6,372 nucleotides of DNA from Sulfuricella sp. (GCA_019911785.1 JAIOJM010000093.1:1-6372); one strand, 5' to 3'. Positions 1-5,761 are shown, counted from the first letter of the stretch. Notes: generated from the letters alone by a model not told the origin. Numbers and translations: made by a program.

Positions 1-1
1 C

Positions 2-1054
2 CAGTGGGAGCGCCACTTGCGCTTCAACCTGTCGGCTGCTTATGCCGGGTTTCAGAGCCACAAGCTGCGCTTCGGCGCCGGAACTCAGGATGATGACCTG
101 TATCGAACCAAGGAAAGCAAGAATTTCACCCTGGTGCCTGTTCCCGGTGGTTTCTTTCCGGCACCGCTGGGATCGGTGGTGGACGTGAGCGACAGCGCGC
201 CTTTCCTGCGCCCGCACAGCCGCCGAGTGAACCATGTCTACGTGCAGGACGAATGGGCTTTCGCCCGGGACTGGTACCTCACTGCCGGCGTGCGCCGCGA
301 CCAGTATTCCGATTTCGGCAGCACCACCAACCCGCGCCTTGCCCTGGTATGGGAAACCGCCTACAACCTGACCAGCAAACTGCTCTATGGCCGCGCTTTC
401 CGTCCGCCAGCATTCGCAGAACTCTATAACATCAACAATCCAGTGGCGCTGGGCAACCCCGACCTCAAGCCGGAAACCAACGAATCCGTGGAACTGGCTT
501 TCGCCTGGCAGCCGGCCAGCGATTTGCAGGCCAACCTGAACCTGTTCCGCTACCGGATGAAGGATATCCTGCGTTTCGTGCAGAACCCTGATAGCAGTTT
601 TACCGCGCAGAATGCCGGACAGCAGCGCGGCCAGGGCCTGGAAGTCGAGCTCGCCTGGGAAGCGAGCCGCAGTCTGCGGCTGTCGGGCAATTACGCGCTG
701 CAACGTTCGATCGATGAGGCAACAGGCCTTGACGCGGGCAACGCCCCCCGGCACCACGTCTATGCCCGGGCGGACTGGCGCTTCATGCCGGGCTGGACCC
801 TGAACGCACAGGTCAATCACGTCGCCGACCGCAGGCGCGAGCCCTCGGATACCCGTCCCGCCATCCCGGATTATCAAACCGTGGACCTCACGCTGCGCAA
901 ACAGAAGTGGAAAAAAGACTGGGATTTCGCCTTCACGGTGCGCAACCTGTTCGATGCCGACGCGCGCGAGCCGTCGCCGGCGCCGGGCCTGATTCCCAAC
1001 GACCTGCCGTTGGCCCCGCGCGAGTGGCGCTTCGAACTGCGTCACCAGCTTTGA
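2..1054 (+). CDS. TonB-dependent outer-membrane receptor, C-terminal part (5'-truncated by window edge)
   Basis: This is the C-terminal beta-barrel of a TonB-dependent receptor, the family that imports siderophores, cobalamin and other scarce ligands across the outer membrane using TonB energy. The frame is open from base 2 (QWERHLRFNL), so the start, the plug domain and the TonB box lie outside the window; the TTG at 17 is not a credible start. About 350 codons remain. Barrel hallmarks are visible: the segment YGRAFRPPAFAELYN followed by NPDLKPETNESVELA, then alternating strands (NLFRYRMKDILRFV, GQGLEVELAWEASRSLRLSGNYAL), a late VRNLFDADAREP motif, and the end REWRFELRHQL. The last residue is Leu, whereas many outer-membrane proteins end in Phe. 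The ligand cannot be told from this half. It lies upstream of a periplasmic binding protein and a cyclic-di-GMP enzyme on the same strand, separated from them by a repeat element. The family call is confident; the substrate is unknown. Confidence 0.95.
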   Translation, partial: QWERHLRFNLSAAYAGFQSHKLRFGAGTQDDDLYRTKESKNFTLVPVPGGFFPAPLGSVVDVSDSAPFLRPHSRRVNHVYVQDEWAFARDWYLTAGVRRDQYSDFGSTTNPRLALVWETAYNLTSKLLYGRAFRPPAFAELYNINNPVALGNPDLKPETNESVELAFAWQPASDLQANLNLFRYRMKDILRFVQNPDSSFTAQNAGQQRGQGLEVELAWEASRSLRLSGNYALQRSIDEATGLDAGNAPRHHVYARADWRFMPGWTLNAQVNHVADRRREPSDTRPAIPDYQTVDLTLRKQKWKKDWDFAFTVRNLFDADAREPSPAPGLIPNDLPLAPREWRFELRHQL

Positions 1055-1072
1055 TCCTAAAGAACTTAATTG

Positions 1073-1225
1073 AACCGCAGAGACGCAGAGGCGCTGAGGA
1101 AAAACAATGAGCTATAGTATTTCACGATCTCACCCATTTGGAGAGACAGAAAATTGTTGTAACCCATTTATTCTTCTGCGTCTCTGCGTCTCTGCGTCTC
1201 TGCGTCTCTGCGCCTCTGCGGTTAA
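1073..1225. repeat. Interspersed inverted-repeat element with tandem octamer, MITE-like
   Basis: The left arm (1073-1100) begins AACCGCAGAG and holds three degenerate octamers, CGCAGAGA, CGCAGAGG and CGCTGAGG (1076-1099). The right arm is the inverse: CTGCGTCT is repeated four times perfectly (1176-1207), then CTGCGCCT (1208-1215), then CTGCGGTT leading into AA at 1224-1225. The reverse complement of the right end starts AACCGCAGAGGCGCAGAG, matching the left end apart from octamer number and order. The roughly 75-bp centre (1101-1175) is AT-richer and non-coding. Repeats of the AACCGCAGAGACGCAGAG type occur at many dispersed sites in environmental proteobacterial genomes (general knowledge; origin unclear to me). 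No transposase is encoded and no clear target duplication is seen. It occupies most of the gap between the receptor gene and the binding-protein gene, ending 36 bp before the latter's preferred start, so it could affect transcription or mRNA folding there. Confidence 0.75.
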
Positions 1226-1261
1226 GCAGTTGCCGTTTTTAGGTTGATCGGTCACTGCCCG

Positions 1262-2233
1262 ATGTTTTCACCGCCCACACCCTCCAACTACGCCGAATCC
1301 GGAAGCCGGCTGTCCGCCCTGCTGCTGGGCGCCGTGCTGCTGGTGGTCACGGCGCTGGCCCGGGGGGCGGAGGCGCCGATTGCCGTGGTCTACCCCGACA
1401 TCGGCGAGCCTTACCGGGCGATTTTCGAGAAAATCGTTGAGGGAATCGAAGACTGGGCCGGCCCGCGGGTGGTCAAATATGCGGTGAAGTCCAGCGTCGA
1501 CATCGCTGAACTGAACACCGCCCTGCGCCGCCAGGAGGCCAGGGTGGTGATCGCCCTTGGCCGCCAGGGCATGAAGGCGGTGGTGCCGGACCGCAGCATG
1601 GCGATAGTGGTGGGCGGCGTGGTGACGGTGCCGGAAAGCGAAGCGCGCGGCCTGTCGGTGGTCAGCCTGTCGCCGGATCCCTCGCTGCTGTTCGCCCGCC
1701 TGAAGGCGCTGATGCCGGCTGCGAAGCGTGTGTTCGTCGTCTACGATCCCCGCAACAATGCCTGGCTGATGAGGCTGGCCAAAGAAGCCGCGCGTGCCCA
1801 GGGGCTGGAGCTGGTGGCGTACGAGGCCCAGGACCTGCGCGGCGCGATGCAACAGTATCGGGTCATTTTCGCCGCAGCCGACAGCCGCACGGATGCCTTG
1901 TGGCTGCCGCAGGATATCACCACGGTGGAGGAAGGATCGGTTCTGCCCCTGGTGCTGCAGGAGTCGTGGAACCGCAGTCTCGCCGTATTTTCCAGCAGCT
2001 TCGGCCATGTCCGGCGCGGTGTGCTGTTTGCGCTTTACCCTGACAACGTGGAACTGGGGAAAAGCCTCGCCGGCCTGGCGCTGGGCATTCTCGCCTCCGG
2101 CAACCATGGGGGGCATGGCATGATGCCGTTGCGCGACGTGCGGATCGCGGTCAACCTGCGCACCGCCCAGCACCTCGGGCTCGATCTGAGCCGCCAGCAG
2201 CACGGTTTCGACCTGGTGTTCCCGGAGCCTTGA
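1262..2233 (+). CDS. Periplasmic ABC-type substrate-binding protein (ABC_sub_bind-like)
   Basis: The protein (323 aa from the ATG at 1262) resembles the ABC transporter substrate-binding family Pfam ABC_sub_bind, whose members have two Rossmann-like lobes and bind small ligands in the periplasm. An N-terminal signal peptide is visible: a hydrophobic core at about residues 18-32 (LSALLLGAVLLVVTA) followed by ALARGAEA, with likely cleavage near residue 38. The mature part starts with the strand IAVVYPDIGEPY. Family-like features are the lobe-1 segment ARVVIALGRQGMKAV, a GGVVTVPE linker, then SLSPDPSLLFARLKALMPAAKRVFVVYDP, a DALWLPQDITT segment and VFSSSFGHVRRGVLFALYPDN. A TTG at 1244 would add six residues (MIGHCP); neither start has a good ribosome-binding site, and I prefer the ATG. 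The stop is 10 bp before the GGDEF-EAL start, so the two genes are probably co-transcribed. No permease or ATPase gene is near, which suggests a sensing rather than a transport role. The ligand is unknown. Confidence 0.88.
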   Translation: MFSPPTPSNYAESGSRLSALLLGAVLLVVTALARGAEAPIAVVYPDIGEPYRAIFEKIVEGIEDWAGPRVVKYAVKSSVDIAELNTALRRQEARVVIALGRQGMKAVVPDRSMAIVVGGVVTVPESEARGLSVVSLSPDPSLLFARLKALMPAAKRVFVVYDPRNNAWLMRLAKEAARAQGLELVAYEAQDLRGAMQQYRVIFAAADSRTDALWLPQDITTVEEGSVLPLVLQESWNRSLAVFSSSFGHVRRGVLFALYPDNVELGKSLAGLALGILASGNHGGHGMMPLRDVRIAVNLRTAQHLGLDLSRQQHGFDLVFPEP

Positions 2234-2243
2234 AATACAGCCC

Positions 2244-4343
2244 ATGAATAAGATGCTCAAAACGTTTCTCCGCGAGTTTACTTTCCGGCGTCAGCTGAGC
2301 ATCACGGTGACGCTCGGCATCCTCTGCCTGGCGTTGTTTTCTTCCCTGGTGAGCTCGTGGCAGGCTAACCAACGGGTGCGGCGCAACCTCATCGAGCAGG
2401 GGCAGCACATCACCGAAAACCTGGCGCGCCAGAGCGCCCTGGCCCTGCTCTATGCCTCGCCCGACAACGCCGCCGAGGCGGTGAGCGCGACCCTGTCTTT
2501 CCCCGGCGTGGTGAGCGTGGAGATTCGCGACACCGGCCAGCGTGTCCTGCTGGAGCGCGGCAGCGCCCGTCCCGCAGAATTCCCCAAAAGCTTCGTTCCG
2601 GTTGCCGGGGCGGAAGCCTTGGCCGTGCTCGACGCGGAAAGCGAGGGTGCATGGCGCTTCGTCGCGCCGGTGTATTCTCAGCCTTCCGCCGAATCGCCTT
2701 TCCAGGTTCAGGAAGCCAGGCGCGAACGGCTTGGCGACGTTACGGTGGTGATGAGCAAGGCGGCGCTTGCTCAAATGACCAGCGACATTTTCATTGCCAA
2801 CATGATTTCGTCGTTTTCCTTCGCGCTGCTGATCCTGATCCTGATCCGCTCTCTGACCAGCCGCATGACCCGGCCGCTCAACCAGCTTTCGGCCAGCATG
2901 GCGCACGCCGAGGCGGGCGAGGCCAATGTGCGCGCTGTGCTGTCCGGGCCGAAGGATATCGTCGACATGGCCCATGCCTTCAACAGCATGATGGCGGCGC
3001 TGGAAGATCGCATCGCCGCGGTCAGCCACGCCGAAAAGCACATCCGCCATCTGGCTTACAATGACCCCCTGACCGAGTTGCCGAACCGGATGCAGTTCAT
3101 GGATATGCTGAACCAGACCATAGACCGCGCCCGGGACAGGGGCCAGACGTTTGCGCTGCTGTTTCTCGATCTCAATCGCTTCAAGAATGTCAACGACACC
3201 CTCGGCCATGATGTCGGCGACCGCCTGCTGATTGCGGCGGGGCGGCGGATCAGGCGCAGCGTCCGCAGCGGCGACAGCGTGGCGCGCTTCGGCGGCGACG
3301 AGTTCACCGTGCTGCTGGAGGATCTGGCCAGCGCCACAGTGGCCTCGGTCGCCAGCCAGAAGATCTGCCTCGCCCTGGCCACGCCGTTCGAAATCGACAG
3401 CCATGAAATCTACGTCAGCGCCAGCATCGGCATTTCTGTCTATCCTGCCGACGGCATGGATGGCAATACCTTGCTCAAACACGCCGACAGCGCCATGTAC
3501 CTGGCGAAGAAGAACAATAGCGGCCATGAGTTCTACGAGTCGGGCATGGAGGCAACGATTTCCGAGAATATGCTGATGGAAGGCGCCCTGCGCCGGGCAG
3601 AGGAAAGGAACGAGCTGTTGGTGTATTACCAGCCCAAGACGGTACTGGCGACCGGGGCTCTGTCCGGAATGGAGGCGCTGGTGCGCTGGAAGCATCCGGA
3701 GTTGGGCATGATCTCGCCCGCCGGGTTCATCCCCTTGGCGGAGGAAACCGGGCTGATCGTTTCTATCGGCGCCTGGGTGCTGCGCACTGCCTGCACCCAG
3801 GCCAAGATCTGGGCCGATGCCGGAATGCCGCTGGCGGTGGCGGTGAACCTGTCCGGGGTGCAACTCAGGCAGCGCAATTTCGTCGATAGCGTCAGGGCGG
3901 TGCTGGCGGAAACCGGGCTCGATCCGGCGCATCTGGAGCTGGAAATCACCGAGAGCGTGCTGATGGAACAGGCCAAGGAAACCCTGTCCACCCTGCATCA
4001 GTTGAAGGAAATCGGCGTGCAGCTCGCCATCGACGATTTCGGCACCGGTTACTCGTCCCTGAGCTACCTCAAGCGTTTCCCGGTGGACACCCTGAAAATT
4101 GACCGCTCATTTGTGAGCGATGTGACCAGCGATCCGGACGATGCCGCCCTCGTCACCGGCATCATCGCCCTGGCCCACAGCCTGCGACTGAAGGTGGTGG
4201 CGGAAGGGGTGGAGACCGAGGAACAGCGGGATTTTCTCGTTCGATGCGACTGTGATTTCATTCAGGGTTATCTGTTGAGCCAGCCGGTGCCGCCGGAAGT
4301 GTTCGAGCGCGAAATACTGGACGCAGTGCGTACGGCGCAATAG
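2244..4343 (+). CDS. Membrane-bound CHASE8-HAMP-GGDEF-EAL cyclic-di-GMP turnover protein
   Basis: This 699-aa inner-membrane protein should make and/or degrade cyclic-di-GMP in answer to a periplasmic signal. Domains in order: transmembrane helix about 18-38; a periplasmic sensor about 42-165 with a CHASE8-like pattern (ITENLARQSALALLYASPDNAAEAV, then FPGVVSVEIRDTGQ split across it); second helix about 184-202; HAMP about 203-256; GGDEF about 268-430; EAL about 442-690. The cyclase motif GGDEF is intact (350-354), with an inhibitory RxxD site at 341-344 (RSGD) five residues upstream. Phosphodiesterase residues also look intact: EAL 477-479, Asn535, Glu567, Asp597-Asp598 (DDFGTGYSS), Lys618, Glu654 and Gln674. 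By sequence both activities are possible; which dominates cannot be read. The start at 2244 has only a weak ribosome-binding site, and an ATG at 2253 is an alternative. The 10-bp gap after the binding-protein gene suggests translational coupling and a shared sensory job. After the TAG stop the same frame stays open for 48 codons. Confidence 0.95.
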   Translation: MNKMLKTFLREFTFRRQLSITVTLGILCLALFSSLVSSWQANQRVRRNLIEQGQHITENLARQSALALLYASPDNAAEAVSATLSFPGVVSVEIRDTGQRVLLERGSARPAEFPKSFVPVAGAEALAVLDAESEGAWRFVAPVYSQPSAESPFQVQEARRERLGDVTVVMSKAALAQMTSDIFIANMISSFSFALLILILIRSLTSRMTRPLNQLSASMAHAEAGEANVRAVLSGPKDIVDMAHAFNSMMAALEDRIAAVSHAEKHIRHLAYNDPLTELPNRMQFMDMLNQTIDRARDRGQTFALLFLDLNRFKNVNDTLGHDVGDRLLIAAGRRIRRSVRSGDSVARFGGDEFTVLLEDLASATVASVASQKICLALATPFEIDSHEIYVSASIGISVYPADGMDGNTLLKHADSAMYLAKKNNSGHEFYESGMEATISENMLMEGALRRAEERNELLVYYQPKTVLATGALSGMEALVRWKHPELGMISPAGFIPLAEETGLIVSIGAWVLRTACTQAKIWADAGMPLAVAVNLSGVQLRQRNFVDSVRAVLAETGLDPAHLELEITESVLMEQAKETLSTLHQLKEIGVQLAIDDFGTGYSSLSYLKRFPVDTLKIDRSFVSDVTSDPDDAALVTGIIALAHSLRLKVVAEGVETEEQRDFLVRCDCDFIQGYLLSQPVPPEVFEREILDAVRTAQ

Positions 4344-4490
4344 CGCAGCTTATTGCACCTACGCAGTCTGTTGCTGGGCGAGGACCGGCGCGACGAGCGG
4401 GTCTATACCCAGGCCTTTGCCGGTTGCTTCAGCGACAGCGAACAGTTCAGGCAGGAATTCCTGCGCGCCATCAGCGGCAAAATGCCGTAA
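4344..4490 (+). pseudogene. Coding-like remnant in frame with the GGDEF-EAL gene, after its stop codon
   Basis: After the TAG at 4341-4343 the same frame continues for 48 sense codons to a TAA at 4488-4490. The translation begins RSLLHLRSLLLGEDRRDE, continues RVYTQAFAGCFSDSEQ and ends FRQEFLRAISGKMP. Codons from about 4371 are G/C-biased at the third position like the neighbouring genes (CTG GGC GAG GAC CGG CGC), and the amphipathic, charged sequence looks like a genuine protein C-terminus. There is no convincing start: ATG occurs only five residues before the end (4479-4484 area), and TTG at 4353 or 4371 lacks a ribosome-binding site. Possible readings are the 3' stump of a deleted gene that once followed, a C-terminal extension of the GGDEF-EAL protein cut off by a nonsense mutation, or chance. 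I do not recognise the family. The GGDEF-EAL protein already has a complete EAL domain, so a stump of another gene seems the better guess. Confidence 0.45.
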
Positions 4491-4515
4491 AAAAACCCGC
4501 CGCGGCGGGTTTCTC
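4489..4515. terminator. Bidirectional rho-independent terminator between convergent genes
   Basis: A perfect 20-bp palindrome, AAACCCGCCG/CGGCGGGTTT, spans 4493-4512. It has GC-rich arms, flanked on the left by A residues (seven in a row, 4489-4495) and on the right by TTTCTC. Read on the minus strand, the stem is followed by a run of seven T, a classic intrinsic terminator for the psiF-family gene whose stop is 20 bp away. Read on the plus strand it is followed by a weaker TTTCT stretch and would end the transcript from the GGDEF-EAL side. It sits immediately after the TAA at 4488-4490. Confidence 0.85.
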
Positions 4516-4534
4516 AACAGGTAAGCCGGGTGGC

Positions 4535-4891
4535 TTACTTCATGTTTTCCGGGCCTTTGGCCTTGAGGCAAGCACTCATGAACTTCTTGCGCTCATCGCC
4601 TTTCAGGCTTTTCTCGCCGGCAGCCTTGTTGCAGGTGGCCATAGGCGTCAATTTTCCCTTCTGCGCACCTTCTTCAGGCGTGGCGGCTTCTTTCGCAGCG
4701 TCGGGTGCCTTGGCCTTGAGGCACTCGCTCATGAATTTCTTGCGCTCGTCGCCTTTCAGCGCTTTCTCGCCGGCTTCCTTATTGCAGGTGGCCATCTTGG
4801 ATTGCTGTCCGGTCGGCGCTTTTTCATCGGCGGCGAAGGCGGGGGAAGCGAAACCGACAGCCAGGCACAGTGCGATCAACAGTTTTTTCAT
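4535..4891 (-). CDS. psiF: PsiF-family small secreted protein with two PsiF repeats
   Basis: The 118-aa product belongs to the PsiF family, named after the phosphate-starvation-inducible PsiF of Escherichia coli; the biochemical role is unknown. A signal peptide is clear (MKKLLIALCLAVGFASPAFA, cleavage likely after residue 20, AFA-AD), so the mature protein should be periplasmic. It contains two copies of the PsiF repeat, at residues 33-61 and 84-112, each starting MATCNK and containing KGDERKKFMS.CLKAK. Each repeat has two cysteines 21 residues apart (Cys36/Cys57 and Cys87/Cys108), which could form disulfides. The linker (62-83) is Ala/Glu/Lys-rich. A strong ribosome-binding site, AAGGAGT on the minus strand (4896-4902), fixes the start at 4891. 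It is transcribed away from the tetR gene and ends at a bidirectional terminator. I saw no convincing Pho box upstream, so phosphate control is not supported here. The symbol rests on family resemblance. Confidence 0.92.
   Translation of the reverse strand: MKKLLIALCLAVGFASPAFAADEKAPTGQQSKMATCNKEAGEKALKGDERKKFMSECLKAKAPDAAKEAATPEEGAQKGKLTPMATCNKAAGEKSLKGDERKKFMSACLKAKGPENMK
4557..4642. repeat. Direct repeat, copy A (PsiF repeat 2 coding segment)
   Basis: This 86-bp segment recurs at 4710-4795, exactly 153 bp (51 codons) away, with scattered, often synonymous differences. Both copies begin TTGGCCTTGAGG and end GCAGGTGGCCAT. It encodes the second PsiF repeat of the protein, as the gene is on the minus strand. 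The similarity at DNA level points to an internal gene duplication or to gene conversion between the copies. Confidence 0.85.
4710..4795. repeat. Direct repeat, copy B (PsiF repeat 1 coding segment)
   Basis: This is the partner of the copy at 4557-4642 and encodes the first PsiF repeat. The in-frame 153-bp period means that recombination between copies would add or delete a whole repeat unit without breaking the frame. Confidence 0.85.
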
Positions 4892-4949
4892 GACGACTCC
4901 TTATGGGTGGGTTGGAATGGCGGCCGCTATTTTTGGGCAGCGCCCCCGG

Positions 4950-4978
4950 ATTATAACGCGAGCCTTTTGATTCGGTAA
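4950..4978 (-). promoter_or_regulatory. Predicted promoter of the psiF-family gene
   Basis: On the minus strand a perfect -10 box TATAAT lies at 4955-4950. A weak -35 candidate, TTACCG (4978-4973), sits 17 bp upstream. Transcription would start near 4943, giving a leader of about 50 nt before the ATG at 4891; that leader contains the AAGGAGT ribosome-binding site and a short GGGC/GCCC hairpin (4935-4945). The weak -35 suggests that an activator may help. The call rests on consensus matching only. Confidence 0.55.
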
Positions 4979-5039
4979 GCTTCCCAGACTCCCGGAATGT
5001 GCTGAATGGAAGCATTAAAGTGATTCGGCAGAAAAGTGC

Positions 5040-5067
5040 TTGACACATGCATACCAGTCGGTATGTA
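5040..5067 (+). promoter_or_regulatory. Predicted tetR promoter, probably giving a leaderless or nearly leaderless mRNA
   Basis: A consensus -35 TTGACA lies at 5040-5045, followed after 16 bp by a -10-like TATGTA at 5062-5067. Transcription would then start at about 5074-5076, at or next to the ATG at 5076. This fits the absence of any Shine-Dalgarno-like sequence before that ATG. The operator palindrome occupies the spacer and overlaps the -10, as expected for autorepression. Confidence 0.6.
5050..5065. promoter_or_regulatory. Operator palindrome CATACC-AGTC-GGTATG, probable TetR autoregulatory site
   Basis: The arms CATACC (5050-5055) and GGTATG (5060-5065) are perfect reverse complements around a 4-bp centre AGTC. 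The site lies between the -35 and -10 of the tetR promoter, so a bound repressor would block RNA polymerase. TetR-family dimers commonly bind short palindromes of this size next to their own gene. Related half-sites recur at 5727-5745. The psiF-family promoter on the other strand is about 75 bp away and may not be affected. Confidence 0.7.
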
Positions 5068-5075
5068 ATTGCCCC

Positions 5076-5702
5076 ATGCAGACAAAACAACCCGATCTTA
5101 CCCGAGACAAACTTTTGCAATCGGCCTTTTGCGAGATTCACCGTCAAGGTTTTCAGGCCGCGAGCATCGCCAATATCCTGCAGGATACGGGCCTGACCAA
5201 GGGCGCGCTGTACCATCACTTCCCCACCAAGCAGGCCTTGGGTCTGGCGGTGATCGAGGAGGTTATCAAGGAGCAGCTGGAAGGGTTGATCTTCAAGCCG
5301 CTACGGGAAAGCGAACGGCCCGTTGAAATGCTGCTGGAGATTATTGCCACCATCGACAAGAAAGTGCCGTCGGATTTCGTCATGCTGGGTTGTCCGCTCA
5401 ATAATCTGATGCAGGAGATGAGTCCGCTGGACGAGCTGTTTCAGGAGCGGCTCGGCGGGGTGCTGGGGGTGTGGCAGAAAACGGTTGAGGGCGCCCTCAA
5501 GCGCGGGCAGAAGCAGGGCGAGATCAGGGCGGAGGTGGATTACAAGGCGGCGGCCCTGTTTATCGTTTCAGCCTGGGAGGGGTGCATCGGCGTGGCGAAA
5601 AGCATGCAATCCCCCAAGGCGTTCGGAATCTGCATGAAGCAGTTGCATGGTTACGTGCAGGGGCTGATGCCGACCAAGGCAGAAAAGGGACGGAAGAAGT
5701 AA
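5076..5702 (+). CDS. TetR/AcrR-family transcriptional repressor
   Basis: A 208-aa TetR-family regulator, a usual length for these dimeric one-component repressors. The N-terminal helix-turn-helix is plain: RDKLLQSAFCEIHRQGF (10-26), ASIANILQDTGLTKGALYHHF (29-49) with recognition helix TKGALYHHF, then PTKQALGLAVIEEV. The C-terminal part (about 60-195) is the ligand-binding and dimer domain and includes LGCPLNNLMQEMSPLDELF (104-122). The start is the ATG at 5076, because a TTG at 5040 in the same frame overlaps the -35 box; no Shine-Dalgarno is present. Cysteines are at 19, 106, 170 and 186. Cys106 stands in a Gly-Cys motif placed like the redox-active cysteine of E. coli NemR (alignment from memory), so electrophile or sulfur-species sensing is possible but unproven. 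The basic tail (KAEKGRKK) is unstructured-looking. It precedes a small HMA-like gene and a broken tusA, with operator-like sites before itself and before the small gene. Confidence 0.93.
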   Translation: MQTKQPDLTRDKLLQSAFCEIHRQGFQAASIANILQDTGLTKGALYHHFPTKQALGLAVIEEVIKEQLEGLIFKPLRESERPVEMLLEIIATIDKKVPSDFVMLGCPLNNLMQEMSPLDELFQERLGGVLGVWQKTVEGALKRGQKQGEIRAEVDYKAAALFIVSAWEGCIGVAKSMQSPKAFGICMKQLHGYVQGLMPTKAEKGRKK

Positions 5703-5726
5703 GTGTGGCGTTTTTTTAACCAGTAA

Positions 5727-5745
5727 CATACCGGATGGTCGGTAT
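5727..5745. promoter_or_regulatory. Second operator-like site upstream of the HMA-like gene
   Basis: The half-sites seen in the tetR promoter recur here: CATACC at 5727-5732 and GGTAT at 5741-5745. Extended arms ATACCG (5728-5733) and CGGTAT (5740-5745) are perfect reverse complements around GATGGT. The right side, GTCGGTAT (5738-5745), is identical to 5057-5064 in the first site. Spacing between ATACC and GGTAT is 8 bp here against 4 bp in the first site, so this could be two overlapping imperfect sites (ATACC-GGAT-GGTCG and CGGAT-GGTC-GGTAT) or a lower-affinity site. It lies just upstream of the ribosome-binding site AGGAG (5751-5755) of the next gene. Confidence 0.6.
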
Positions 5746-5761
5746 CTGAAAGGAGATTGCC

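Noticed and set aside
1073..1225. CRISPR array suggested by the regularly repeated octamer
   Set aside because: The units are 8 bp and directly adjacent, without spacers; this is a tandem repeat in an inverted-repeat element.
1268..2260. 330-codon minus-strand frame opposite the binding-protein gene
   Set aside because: It shadows the clear plus-strand binding protein; its translation is rich in His, Gln and Arg, with no motif or signal, and no ribosome-binding site was apparent.
2151..3998. Open reading frame of 615 codons on the minus strand across the GGDEF-EAL gene
   Set aside because: The plus-strand product has complete, recognisable domains with catalytic motifs. The antisense translation is His/Gln/Arg-rich and unlike any family I know, as expected opposite a GC-rich gene with few antisense stops.
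4359..4571. 70-codon minus-strand frame overlapping the terminator
   Set aside because: It would run through the terminator palindrome and into the end of the psiF-family gene, and has no ribosome-binding site; the plus-strand frame there is more coding-like.
4892..5039. Pho box upstream of the psiF-family gene
   Set aside because: E. coli psiF is phosphate-regulated, but I saw no CTGTCAT-type direct repeats here, so no phosphate-regulon claim is made.
5040..5075. Upstream TTG start for the TetR protein (12 extra residues)
   Set aside because: The TTG is part of the -35 TTGACA and the added codons run through the operator; the HTH domain begins normally after the ATG at 5076.
5705..5717. 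T run after tetR as an intrinsic terminator
   Set aside because: GTGGCGTTTTTTT has no convincing GC-rich stem just upstream, so termination before the small gene is not supported.
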